Origin: Oscillospiraceae bacterium
GTDB lineage: Bacteria; Bacillota; Clostridia; Oscillospirales; Ruminococcaceae
Direction of reading: 5' to 3'
Assembly (NCBI GenBank): GCA_017415165.1
Contig: JAFQIY010000016.1
Span: forward strand, 241,253 to 305,252
Length of the DNA: 64,000 nucleotides
Below are positions 23,518 through 31,867 of this stretch, piece by piece. The stretch's first letter is position 1, and every line of letters starts with the position of its first letter. Position numbers and translations under genes: made by a program. The notes beneath the pieces are model-generated. The model did not search any database. It saw only the letters and a program-made list of their open reading frames with translations, and was not told where the DNA came from.

Positions 23518-24711
23518 TTATGAAAGCAATTCGGCGGAATAATCCTCATTAATTCTCCACAGGCGCTCTGCATTTCCGCTGATAATTTTCTCGGATGTTA
23601 CAACAGCGCAGACCATTCCCTGCTCCTCAGCGGAAGAAATTTCTGCACTCAGTACATCGTCCAGCAACGGCGTGTAAATCATAAGCGCCCTTGAGCCGCC
23701 TGACGCCATAAGCTCATCGGAAGGTATACGGCTCTGCTTTTTTTGTCCGACAAGCTGACGTTCAAAGCTGTAATCAGCAAGCCTTGTCTGCAACACGGAA
23801 ACATCACCAGGCTCGGAAATTGCAAACTCCTCATATGCGCCATTGAAACGGCAGTAAACTGTTGAATCATAGCCGCATTTAAGCAGTCCAAGCGCCGCCG
23901 CAAGCATACCTTCAACTGCTCTTTCATTTTCATAGATATTGCTTCCGCCCGTGCTGTCAAGGACAATATTCTGCCTGATTGATTCAATTTCGTCGTCAAG
24001 CCTTACCATATATTTATCTCGTTTCGAGGACAGCTTCCAGTTAATTCTGCGGACAGGGTCACCCTCAACATATTCCCTGTGAGTATAGCCCGGCATTCCC
24101 GAAAAGCTTGTTACATTTTCGCTTTCCTGAGTTTCTTCGCTGTCATCGGCAAACCGTGCCGCTTCAACAGCTGAGCGCAGAAGCGGTGAGTCCCCCTGCA
24201 TTTCGGGTATATCAGGGAAAACCTTAATCTCATTCACGGAATTGACGCAGGACATACGGAACTTGAAAAATCCCATAAAATCGTGCATAAACGCACTTTC
24301 CGCACCTATCACAAAACGTCCCCAGACCTTTGCCTTATAGTTAATTTCTATAACGCTTTCACTTCTCGGCGACACGCTTACGACATAACAGCTGCAGTCG
24401 TCCTCGGGAACAAGACCTCCCGGTTCAGCAATCCGCACCTTTACGGCAGGAACAGGAAATATACTCTTATTGCGCACGACAATTCTCAACGCTGAGTTTT
24501 CACCCTTGTACAGCATCGTGCGGTCAACGTCGGAAATAATCGTTACCCTGTTATTTTTCGTAAGGAAAAAGGTTATTGCAGCAGAGAAAATCGGTGCACA
24601 GACAAGCATATACACAAACGTCCAGCCAATTGATGCGGAAAGGCATAATGCAAACGCAACACCTATAGCTATTGCAACAAGATACAGAAAAACATTTACA
24701 AACATTTTCAT
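23518..24711 (-). CDS. DUF58 membrane protein (MoxR partner), first paralogue
   Basis: 397 residues. Two N-terminal membrane helices (about 5-50), a beta-rich domain, and the DUF58 signature PGYTHREYVEGDPVRRINWK then LSSKRDKYMVR near residues 205-235; the C-terminal part resembles a von Willebrand A fold without a complete MIDAS. It works with the MoxR ATPase encoded 11 bases upstream; such pairs are thought to act as chaperones maturing surface or secreted protein complexes. A second set is at 36814-38969. Confidence 0.85.
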   Translation of the reverse strand: MKMFVNVFLYLVAIAIGVAFALCLSASIGWTFVYMLVCAPIFSAAITFFLTKNNRVTIISDVDRTMLYKGENSALRIVVRNKSIFPVPAVKVRIAEPGGLVPEDDCSCYVVSVSPRSESVIEINYKAKVWGRFVIGAESAFMHDFMGFFKFRMSCVNSVNEIKVFPDIPEMQGDSPLLRSAVEAARFADDSEETQESENVTSFSGMPGYTHREYVEGDPVRRINWKLSSKRDKYMVRLDDEIESIRQNIVLDSTGGSNIYENERAVEGMLAAALGLLKCGYDSTVYCRFNGAYEEFAISEPGDVSVLQTRLADYSFERQLVGQKKQSRIPSDELMASGGSRALMIYTPLLDDVLSAEISSAEEQGMVCAVVTSEKIISGNAERLWRINEDYSAELLS

Positions 24712-24722
24712 AGCTGTGTCCC

Positions 24723-25652
24723 TTATTCTGTCGGCACGGCTACTTTGCCAAGAATTTTTTCAAGTGCTTTTTCAGCGGTTTCGTACATTGACTTACCCTT
24801 CGGTGAAAGCATTATTCTGTGGGCAAGTGTGCAGATACAGCATTCCTTTACGTCCTGCGGAGTAATATAGTCGCGTCCGTCCATAAACGCCCACGCTTTT
24901 GCTGCTTTATAGAGTGCAATGCTTCCTCGCGGACTTACTCCAAGCTTAATGCCCTCATCATTACGGGTAGCGGTTACGATTTCGATAATATAGTTTTTCA
25001 CCTTTTCTTCGGCACGAACCTGCTTCACCTTTTCCTGCAATTCCACAATTTCCTCAATTTTCAGCACGGGTTCAATTTTCGTCACAGGGTTCTCAAACTC
25101 GTTTCTGTCGAGGATTGAGAGTTCCTCTGTTTCTGTAGGGTAGCCCATACTGATTTTCATTGCAAATCTGTCCATCTGTGCTTCGGGGAGGTGATATGTA
25201 CCGTAGGTTTCAACGGGGTTCTGCGTTGCAAGAACCATAAACGGCTTAGGCAGGATATAGGTTGCACCGTCAATGCTGACCTGATGTTCTTCCATTACTT
25301 CAAGGAGTGAGGACTGTGCCTTAGGCGAAGCACGGTTAATTTCGTCGGCAAGGAGAAAATTACAGAAAGCCGCACCCTTACGGTATTCAAACTCCCCTGT
25401 TTCACGGTTCAGCATAGAGAATCCTGTGATGTCCGAGGGCATAATGTCAGGCGTCATCTGCACACGGCTGAACATGCCGTCCACTGACTTTGACAGCGCC
25501 GCCGCAAGCTGTGTTTTACCAACGCCCGGGACGTCCTCAACAAGGACGTGTCCCTCGGTAAGAAGCGCGCAGACTGTCTGCATAATCGGAGTACGCTTAC
25601 CAACGATTACCTTTTCAATATTTTCGATAAGAAGCTTAATTTTTGCGTCCAT
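24723..25652 (-). CDS. MoxR-family AAA+ ATPase, first paralogue
   Basis: 309 residues. Walker A DVPGVGKTQLAAAL, Walker B NFLLADEINRASPKAQSSLL, sensor 1 VLATQNPVETYGTYHLPEAQ, arginine-finger region MDRFAMKI and the lid GVSPRGSIALYKAAKAWAF. A hexameric ATPase expected to act on or with the DUF58 partner. It is middle gene of a minus-strand operon with the 359-residue membrane-anchored protein upstream (17 bases) and DUF58 downstream. Confidence 0.92.
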   Translation of the reverse strand: MDAKIKLLIENIEKVIVGKRTPIMQTVCALLTEGHVLVEDVPGVGKTQLAAALSKSVDGMFSRVQMTPDIMPSDITGFSMLNRETGEFEYRKGAAFCNFLLADEINRASPKAQSSLLEVMEEHQVSIDGATYILPKPFMVLATQNPVETYGTYHLPEAQMDRFAMKISMGYPTETEELSILDRNEFENPVTKIEPVLKIEEIVELQEKVKQVRAEEKVKNYIIEIVTATRNDEGIKLGVSPRGSIALYKAAKAWAFMDGRDYITPQDVKECCICTLAHRIMLSPKGKSMYETAEKALEKILGKVAVPTE

Positions 25653-25669
25653 AGCTTTGTTCCTTTCTT

Positions 25670-26749
25670 TTATGCAAGCCCTGTGTCAAGCACAACGGCG
25701 GGATTTATAATTATATCCTTAACCTCATCACGGGTCAGAAGCTTTGTACCCTGAGTGCCTTCCAGAAAGATTTCCTGAGAGGTTTCCACAAGGTCAAAGG
25801 ACTGCTCCAATACTGCCATAATTTCAGGAATTATTACCTCGTCGAGAGTGCTTGCAAGCAAACCGATGGCAAGTATCGGATTTGTTGTTTTTGCGTACTC
25901 GTCAGCCGCCTGTGCAAGTCGGTCAAGCGCCTTGATGAGTCTGTTGAAGTAGGCAAGGCTGTCCTCATACATTGCGCCAAACTCCTCGCCGTGCTGATGA
26001 GCGCTTTTGTACTGCTTTTCAAAATCGTCACGGATAGCAGTAACATCATCACGCAGCTTTCCGTAATCGGCAGTCATAAGGGTTGTTATGTCGGACATAT
26101 TCACGCTGTCGAGAACCATATTCAGCGACTTGATTACGCTTGTTTCCATATCATCGGCAAGCTGTTTTTTCTCTTTCAGCTCGGGACGTGTTTCCTGCTT
26201 GACGTAGACATCGCCATTGAGAAAATAATGGTCGATAAGGAACTTTGTAACACGATTCTGCTCGTCGGCTGAAATAGTAAACAGCGTTTTAATCGGTATA
26301 CCGCTTCTGTCCGTGGGGAGAATTCCGCCGCGTGTGAACTCGGTGATTATTTCTTCGGGGATTTCCTCGGTAACAGTTGTTTCCTCCGTTATGCTTGCTG
26401 TGTGTTCAGTGTCAGCTGTAACAGTGGGAGTGGTTACTGAGGTAAATGTTTCCGTTGGAATTGTCGTGAGAACAATCGGTTCTGTTTCGGGGACGAGGGG
26501 GGCTGTTGTGACGGTAGTTTCCTGTCCTTTCAGTTCCACGTCGGTAACGGCAAGCTTATCGCCAAGCTGTTCCTTAGCTTGCTCCTCGGCTTTTTCGATT
26601 TCCGCCTGAAGCTGTCCCTGGACAATTGCTTCGGCAAGGGTTTTATCCTTTTCAGCGGCTTCTGCGACGTACTTTTCGGTGAAGTGTGACGCAAGCAGCA
26701 CGCTAATCGTGCCGACGATTATGATTGCTATTATTTTTATTATTTTCAT
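25670..26749 (-). CDS. Membrane-anchored protein with Thr/Pro-rich stalk, MoxR operon
   Basis: 359 residues from ATG 26749; a GTG at 26755 is too close to the AAAGGAG site. One N-terminal transmembrane segment (IIKIIAIIIVGTISVLLASH), a coiled coil rich in Ala/Glu (about 30-65), a low-complexity stalk of TTAPLVPETEP and TTPTVT-like repeats (about 75-140), and an outside domain that is mostly helical (about 150-359). No family recognised. As first gene of the MoxR-DUF58 operon it is a candidate client or anchor for that ATPase system. Confidence 0.7.
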   Translation of the reverse strand: MKIIKIIAIIIVGTISVLLASHFTEKYVAEAAEKDKTLAEAIVQGQLQAEIEKAEEQAKEQLGDKLAVTDVELKGQETTVTTAPLVPETEPIVLTTIPTETFTSVTTPTVTADTEHTASITEETTVTEEIPEEIITEFTRGGILPTDRSGIPIKTLFTISADEQNRVTKFLIDHYFLNGDVYVKQETRPELKEKKQLADDMETSVIKSLNMVLDSVNMSDITTLMTADYGKLRDDVTAIRDDFEKQYKSAHQHGEEFGAMYEDSLAYFNRLIKALDRLAQAADEYAKTTNPILAIGLLASTLDEVIIPEIMAVLEQSFDLVETSQEIFLEGTQGTKLLTRDEVKDIIINPAVVLDTGLA

Positions 26750-26772
26750 CAGCACGACTCCTTTCGTTTTTT

Positions 26773-26805
26773 AAAGTGTGGAGTTTGGAGAGTGAAGTGT
26801 GGAAT
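26773..26805. repeat. Heptamer tandem array, NNTGGAG type
   Basis: TGTGGAG, TTTGGAG, AGTGAAG and TGTGGAA on the plus strand, between the MoxR operon and the 125-residue gene; same family as 2341 and 2731. Confidence 0.75.
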
Positions 26806-26807
26806 TG

Positions 26808-27185
26808 TTACAACTTTGGCGGTGCTGTTGAAATTACAGGAATAATTGCGATGTTAATATCATTTTTTAAATCATCTGAAATATAGTTGCCAAAGCGTTT
26901 CCATAATTCTGTGTTGTCAGAAATATACTCGCAGATTGTAACCTCTACAATATTTCTTACCTCATCATTTCCTTTGTTCCACATATCTTCAACAAATTTG
27001 CAATACGTTTTTATAAGCAGGTTATCAGTATTTTCCGATAGCAATTCGGAAAGCTGTAAATTGATTTCATCGCCAAAGAAAACGTGACCGAGAAGCTTTC
27101 CATATTCATCATAATGCTGAGAAAGCTTCTCCTTTTTCTCAGGAAAAATCTCAACAAGCTTTTCTGCAAATTCTTCTTTTGTCAT
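26808..27185 (-). CDS. Small acidic protein, DUF7674/immunity-like
   Basis: 125 residues, mostly helical and acidic. The GKLLGHVFFGDEINLQLSEL segment followed by VEDMWNKGNDEVRNIVEVTI and WKRFGNYISDD resembles small cytosolic proteins annotated as DUF7674, several of which sit beside polymorphic toxins as immunity genes. No toxin is seen here, so a standalone role is equally possible. It is bracketed by two different heptamer arrays (26773-26805 and 27207-27240), which suggests it was inserted or exchanged as a unit. Confidence 0.55.
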   Translation of the reverse strand: MTKEEFAEKLVEIFPEKKEKLSQHYDEYGKLLGHVFFGDEINLQLSELLSENTDNLLIKTYCKFVEDMWNKGNDEVRNIVEVTICEYISDNTELWKRFGNYISDDLKNDINIAIIPVISTAPPKL

Positions 27186-27206
27186 AAGTAGTCTGTCCTT
27201 TCTGAA

Positions 27207-27240
27207 TAATTACGAATTACGCATTACGAATTGCGAATTA
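27207..27240. repeat. Heptamer tandem array, ATTACG(A/C) type
   Basis: ATTACGA, ATTACGC, ATTACGA and ATTGCGA in tandem immediately after the stop of the ABC permease gene; same family as 1121-1151 in inverse orientation. Confidence 0.75.
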
Positions 27241-27993
27241 TCAATATAATTTCTTCCCACCGAAATCCTTTTTACGCACGGCGGCTATGCAGAAAACGTA
27301 CATTGCGGCTGATGCTGCGGCGAGGACAAGACAGCGGAGAAGCTGGCTTCCTGCGCTGTTGGAAAGCACAAGCATATTGCCCAAACCAAGTGCTATTCCT
27401 GCAAAGAGGGACACGAACAATGCGGCGGACTCTCTGTCGGTTGCGAGGGAAACAAGCATATTTACCGTGCCGCAGAGGACATAGAAAAGAAGCACTGCGG
27501 CGGATGCGGCGATTATTGTTGGGACGGGTGCGGTTGTGAAGTCTGCCGCTGGCTGACCCGACATTACACGGAAGCCAACAAAGTCACCAGACCACACGTT
27601 GCTGAAATTGAACGCTCTTGAACAGATGATAAGGTTGATTACGAAAACTGCACCGAAAAAAATCGTGCTATTCACGAGGTAGGTCACAAGCTTGCCTGCG
27701 AGCCAGTTTGTACGGCTTCCGCAGCGGAGGATTTCTATTCCGCCGAAGCCGCTGTCGAACATTATTCCGCAGACCACAAACAGGTACAGCGGCAGATAGA
27801 TGAACACGATATTCATAGGGTCGGTGAGTATGAGAAACAGCACTTCCATTGCCGAAAATGTTACCATTCCTGCCATGTCGACATATTTATGGACGCTTAC
27901 AACTGCCACAAATGCGATTACCGCGAGGGCAAGGCACCATCTTGCCGCGGGGATATGCTCGGAAAGGCTGAAACGAAGTCCTCTCAATTTCAT
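27241..27993 (-). CDS. ABC transporter permease subunit
   Basis: 250 residues with six hydrophobic segments (for example WCLALAVIAFVAVVSVHKYV, FIYLPLYLFVVCGIM, YLVNSTIFFGAVFVINLIIC and IIAASAAVLLFYVLCGTVNM). Layout fits the ABC-2/lantibiotic-immunity permease type. Its start overlaps the previous gene's stop by four bases. No substrate can be assigned. Confidence 0.7.
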   Translation of the reverse strand: MKLRGLRFSLSEHIPAARWCLALAVIAFVAVVSVHKYVDMAGMVTFSAMEVLFLILTDPMNIVFIYLPLYLFVVCGIMFDSGFGGIEILRCGSRTNWLAGKLVTYLVNSTIFFGAVFVINLIICSRAFNFSNVWSGDFVGFRVMSGQPAADFTTAPVPTIIAASAAVLLFYVLCGTVNMLVSLATDRESAALFVSLFAGIALGLGNMLVLSNSAGSQLLRCLVLAAASAAMYVFCIAAVRKKDFGGKKLY

Positions 27994-28670
27994 CTGCGGT
28001 CACCTGCCTTTCCGTAGAGGGTAAGCAGGATTGCACTTACTGTAAGGATAAGGGGCACGGCGAAACGCTGTAGGGTTATTTCTCCACCGTAGATTGAGGG
28101 TGCTATATCGAGTGGCGGGTAGAAACGTTCAAGTTTCAGGTGCGGAAAAGCGTAAATGCACAGCAGATAAAGCACCTGCGGCATTACAAGCGGTACATAG
28201 CGGTGACGGTTTACAAAAGTCAGACCGTAAGAAATTGCGGCGTACCCAAAACCGAATGTAATCGGCAGGACGAGGCATTTCAGCGCAAAATCAAAATCAG
28301 GCACTCCGCCTATGCAAAGACACACCAGAAACAGCGCAAGCTGTGGAATGAACAAGGCAAGTGCTCCCGAAATTCCGCTTGTAAGCAGACGTGCAAGCTG
28401 ATATCCGTCTTTGCGAAGCTTGATTGTCATAAGTGTTCCAAAACGGGTTTCCTTTTCCTGCATAATCATCACGGAGTACGGCATTGCTGCAAGTACGGGT
28501 GCGGCAAATGGCAAAGCAAGAGCCTGTGCACTTGTGTAGAGGGTTTCGGTTTCGCCTGCTGTCAAATAGTACACCATTGCACTGAAAAGCAGAACCAGAT
28601 TGAGGGCAATGCTGATAAAAAATGCAGGCTCGGTTATCACACGCTTTAAGTCAGTTGACAAGAATTTCAT
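27990..28670 (-). CDS. ABC transporter permease subunit
   Basis: 226 residues with about six membrane helices (AFFISIALNLVLLFSAMVYY, LALPFAAPVLAAMPYSVMIM, IPQLALFLVCLCIGGV, LPITFGFGYAAISYGL). It contains the ABC-2 motif region EKETRFGTLMTIKLRKDGYQ (G-T pattern before a membrane helix). Overlaps the ATPase gene by 20 bases and the second permease by 4, so all three are one transcript. Confidence 0.7.
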   Translation of the reverse strand: MKFLSTDLKRVITEPAFFISIALNLVLLFSAMVYYLTAGETETLYTSAQALALPFAAPVLAAMPYSVMIMQEKETRFGTLMTIKLRKDGYQLARLLTSGISGALALFIPQLALFLVCLCIGGVPDFDFALKCLVLPITFGFGYAAISYGLTFVNRHRYVPLVMPQVLYLLCIYAFPHLKLERFYPPLDIAPSIYGGEITLQRFAVPLILTVSAILLTLYGKAGDRR

Positions 28671-29319
28671 CGTGCACCTCAGTTACTTCTGCAACGGTTG
28701 AATTTTCGATACGGAATTTTCTTGTGCAAAGTGAGTCGATATCATCGGCAATATGACTTGCAAGGACAATTGTTGCTCCCTGCTTGTTAAGCTCGGTAAA
28801 AAGCTTTCTTATTTCGGCAACCGACTCGGTATCAAGGCTGTTCATCGGCTCGTCAAGGACAAGCAGTTCAGGCTTGTTCATCACAGCCTGAATTATGCCT
28901 AATTTCTGACGCATACCGAGAGAATATGTACGGACTCCTCTGCGGTTTTTGGGGTCGAGTCCAAGCCTTGTCATAAGGGCACAGATTTCCTCCGTTGGGA
29001 CAGGATTTACGCTCATTGAATTGAGAATTTTCAGATTTTTCAGACCGCTGTAATGTGGGATAAATCCGGGGGTTTCAATCATTACCCCAAGCGACTCAAA
29101 AAAGCGATTTTGCTTGGTAAGATTCGCTCCGCCAAAGGTTACGCTGCCTTTATCGGGAATAAGCAGACCTGTCATAAGCTTGAAAATGACAGTTTTGCCG
29201 CTTCCGTTTCTGCCGACGAAGCCGCATATTTCACCCTTTTCTATTGAAAAGCTTACGGATTTTACAACAGGTGTTCCGTTAAAGCTTTTGCTGACGTCCT
29301 GAAAACGTATGTAGCCCAT
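28651..29319 (-). CDS. ABC transporter ATP-binding protein
   Basis: 222 residues from ATG 29319 (MGYIRFQDVSK), with AAAGGA 8 bases before. Walker A GFVGRNGSGKTVIF, signature TYSLGMRQKLGIIQA, Walker B LLVLDEPMNSLD, H-loop IVLASHIADD. This is the short ATPase type that works with ABC-2 permeases such as those downstream, common in antimicrobial-peptide export or immunity. Own promoter at 29351-29379. Confidence 0.9.
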   Translation of the reverse strand: MGYIRFQDVSKSFNGTPVVKSVSFSIEKGEICGFVGRNGSGKTVIFKLMTGLLIPDKGSVTFGGANLTKQNRFFESLGVMIETPGFIPHYSGLKNLKILNSMSVNPVPTEEICALMTRLGLDPKNRRGVRTYSLGMRQKLGIIQAVMNKPELLVLDEPMNSLDTESVAEIRKLFTELNKQGATIVLASHIADDIDSLCTRKFRIENSTVAEVTEVHDEILVN

Positions 29320-29350
29320 ATGAAAAATCCTTTCGTATTTACTATGTATA

Positions 29351-29379
29351 AGTATAGCGTTTTTCCCTGTAATTGTCAA
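29351..29379 (-). promoter_or_regulatory. Promoter of the three-gene ABC operon
   Basis: Minus-strand TTGACA (29379-29374), 17 bases, TATACT (29356-29351), 31 bases before the start codon. Confidence 0.85.
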
Positions 29380-29388
29380 CTTGGTAAA

Positions 29389-29416
29389 CAAAAAAGGAGT
29401 ACCGTAAGTACCCCTT
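29389..29416 (-). terminator. Terminator after the DUF4364 gene
   Basis: Minus strand AAAGGGGTAC-TTACG-GTACTCCTTTTTT, five bases after the stop, just ahead of the next promoter. Confidence 0.8.
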
Positions 29417-29420
29417 TGAA

Positions 29421-29987
29421 TTAGTCAACATCAATTTTTATCTGTTCTTCTTCGTTTTCAAGAGCAAAACCGATTACCTTGCTGTAAAAATCAGTAGGAT
29501 TAAGCAGAATTTTATCTCTGATAAGCTTTGCCTGGTCATAATCAGGTGCATAGAGAGAAATTCTCATCAAATCAAAGCTTGTATCCTTGATTTTACAGTT
29601 TACCTCACAGCCGTTCGGCACTTCGGTTATTTCTATATCCGCTTCACTCTCACGCTTGATGCGTGCGAAATAATACATAGCTGTTTTCAGCAGCTTCTTA
29701 CGGAAATAGTACGGTATGGAGTCATTGAAATATTCTGCACCAAACCTGCCCTTTTCCGTGGCTTCGATATAGGTTTCTCCATCGCGTTCAACACGGACAA
29801 CCGACTTGTTTTTGAGCAAATCCGCCATCGCTTCTGTGTAATAAAAATAATTTATAATCTCACTGTCCTGCGCAATTTCGTAAAGCTGCTCCTCGGTAAC
29901 GGGATTTTTCAGCTTGTCAAGGAGATAGCAAATCATCACCTTGACATCGTGGGCAGAATTAAGCTCGACATTATTGAATTCAATCAT
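29421..29987 (-). CDS. DUF4364 family protein
   Basis: 188 residues. An N-terminal winged-helix-like part (DVKVMICYLLDKLKNPVTEE, then NYFYYTEAMADLLKNKSVVR) followed by an alpha-beta domain ending in a Glu-rich tail; pattern and length match DUF4364, a Clostridia family of unknown role, probably DNA-binding. Last gene of the aro transcript, 14 bases after the membrane protein gene. Confidence 0.75.
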   Translation of the reverse strand: MIEFNNVELNSAHDVKVMICYLLDKLKNPVTEEQLYEIAQDSEIINYFYYTEAMADLLKNKSVVRVERDGETYIEATEKGRFGAEYFNDSIPYYFRKKLLKTAMYYFARIKRESEADIEITEVPNGCEVNCKIKDTSFDLMRISLYAPDYDQAKLIRDKILLNPTDFYSKVIGFALENEEEQIKIDVD

Positions 29988-30001
29988 AAATAACTCCGCA
30001 A

Positions 30002-30721
30002 TTACATCATATTGTCTATTTTACGTGTTCCCTTCGGGAGCTCCGCATCAAGAGACAGATCCTCCATTTCCCAGTTGGGAGCCTCGGACTCTGCTTCGGG
30101 ATTTTCCTTTTTCTCTTTCTGTTTACGTTTGAGGTATTCGCTTTTGCTGTAATGCAGACCGCTGGTATTTGCCATTGGTCTTGGTTCGTCGATTACAACG
30201 ATAAAATCGGGGTAACCTTCCTGCTTGGAGAGGTAGTCCTTTTCCTTATACAGACGCAGAATATAGTCGCTTATCCATATTCCGAAGCCGCCGTATGCAA
30301 TAAAGTACAGACCTGTCAATATTCCGCAGCTGCCCGTAATAAGTGCGATAAGTCCGTACAGCGCGCCTGCTCCGTAAAGCAAAAAGGTAGGATAAATAGG
30401 CTGTTTCTTCTTGAAGAAGATTGAAATGAAGGTAAGAAGGGCGATTACAAGCAGGAATGCCATATACAAATACGGAACTTCAACAGCAAGGTCAGACTTT
30501 TCGTCTGTTCCATTAGCATAATTCATAATCATCTGACCGAAAAAGGCACTTCCGCCTGCAAGCATAGCAAGGGTACGGATAAAGTAATACAGCGTCAGCA
30601 CAAGCCACACGCCTGCTGATGGTATTAATGACATAATCAGCGATGTCTTGAAGCCATTTTTCATATCAATGTAACGCTGATGATTGATTTTGTATTCCTC
30701 TTCACGCTTCAATGAAGACAT
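30002..30721 (-). CDS. Multi-pass membrane protein of unknown function
   Basis: 239 residues. Four or five transmembrane helices between residues 25 and 150 (SLIMSLIPSAGVWLVLTLYY, VPYLYMAFLLVIALLTFISI, FLLYGAGALYGLIALITGS) flanked by a charged N-terminus and an about 85-residue cytosolic tail rich in Lys and Glu. No family recognised. It follows aroC by 24 bases, which suggests co-transcription with the shikimate genes and not necessarily a metabolic link. Confidence 0.6.
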   Translation of the reverse strand: MSSLKREEEYKINHQRYIDMKNGFKTSLIMSLIPSAGVWLVLTLYYFIRTLAMLAGGSAFFGQMIMNYANGTDEKSDLAVEVPYLYMAFLLVIALLTFISIFFKKKQPIYPTFLLYGAGALYGLIALITGSCGILTGLYFIAYGGFGIWISDYILRLYKEKDYLSKQEGYPDFIVVIDEPRPMANTSGLHYSKSEYLKRKQKEKKENPEAESEAPNWEMEDLSLDAELPKGTRKIDNMM

Positions 30722-30745
30722 ATCATCACCTCAGATTGTCATAAA

Positions 30746-31837
30746 TCAGAAATTCGGATAATTAAGCATATGAGAAAGAATAGCAAGATTTGCTGCCGCT
30801 TCAACACACGGTACAGCTCTCGGAACAACGCAAGGGTCGTGTCTGCCCTTGATTTCGAGAGTTTCGTTGGTAAGTGCGCTGATGTCAACAGTCTCCTGCG
30901 GCTTGGAGATTGACGGAGTAGGCTTGAAGGCTACTCTGAACACAATCGGCATACCCGAAGAAATACCGCCGAGGATACCGCCGTGATTGTTTGTCTTAGT
31001 GAGGACGTGACCGTGTTCATTTACATAGAACTCGTCATTGTTCTGACTGCCGAGCATTTCAGCAACCTGAAAGCCTGCGCCGAATTCGATGCCCTTTACG
31101 GCAGGAATACCGAAAACAAGCTGTGCGATGCTGTTTTCGAGTCCCTCAAAAATCGGAGAGCCGATGCCTGCGGGAACATTTGTGATTACGCACTCGATAA
31201 TTCCGCCTACGCTGTCACCTGCTTCTCTTGCCTTTGCAATATCTGCAACCATAGCTGCGCCCTTCTTGTCATTGAGTGTAGGGAATTTCTTATGGCGCAG
31301 AGCAATAATCTGCTCCTTGGTAACCTCACAAGGATTGAACTTTTCTTCCTTGATGTTGTGCACCTGAATGATATGTGCACCTGTGTAGATACCTCTGCGT
31401 TCAAGAATCTGACCGCAGATTGAGCCTGCGAAACAGAGAGGTGCGGTAAGTCTGCCTGAAAAGTGACCGCCGCCTCTTACGTCGTTGAAGCCCTTATAAC
31501 GGAGCGCACCTGTATAGTCAGCGTGACCCGGACGTGCAAGCTTTGAAATATTACCGTAGTCCTGAGAATGGGTATCGGTATTATTGATAAAAGCAGCAAG
31601 AGGTGTGCCTGTTGTGTAGTTGTTATGGATACCGGAAAGAATATTCGGCATATCAGATTCACGGCGCGGTGTGGAAGTAGCGTCCTTTTTCGGGGCACGT
31701 CTCGCCATAAAGTTACGGATTTCCTCAGGGTCGATATACTCACCCGAAGGAAGCTTGTCGAGAACAACGCCTATTGCAGGACCGTGTGACTCGCCGAAAA
31801 TTGATACGGTTAAATTATGATTCCAGAATGATGACAT
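30746..31837 (-). CDS. aroC: Chorismate synthase
   Basis: 363 residues, normal length. It makes chorismate from EPSP with reduced FMN. Signature stretches SIFGESHGPAIGVVLD, RPGHADYTGALRYKGFNDVR, GGGHFSGRLTAPLCFAG, the NNHGGILGGISSGMPIVF region and GRHDPCVVPRAVPCVEA are all present. Fourth shikimate gene in the operon, 30 bases after aroA. Confidence 0.97.
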   Translation of the reverse strand: MSSFWNHNLTVSIFGESHGPAIGVVLDKLPSGEYIDPEEIRNFMARRAPKKDATSTPRRESDMPNILSGIHNNYTTGTPLAAFINNTDTHSQDYGNISKLARPGHADYTGALRYKGFNDVRGGGHFSGRLTAPLCFAGSICGQILERRGIYTGAHIIQVHNIKEEKFNPCEVTKEQIIALRHKKFPTLNDKKGAAMVADIAKAREAGDSVGGIIECVITNVPAGIGSPIFEGLENSIAQLVFGIPAVKGIEFGAGFQVAEMLGSQNNDEFYVNEHGHVLTKTNNHGGILGGISSGMPIVFRVAFKPTPSISKPQETVDISALTNETLEIKGRHDPCVVPRAVPCVEAAANLAILSHMLNYPNF

Positions 31838-31867
31838 TTATTTTTTCAATCCTTTCAGCACAGTTAA

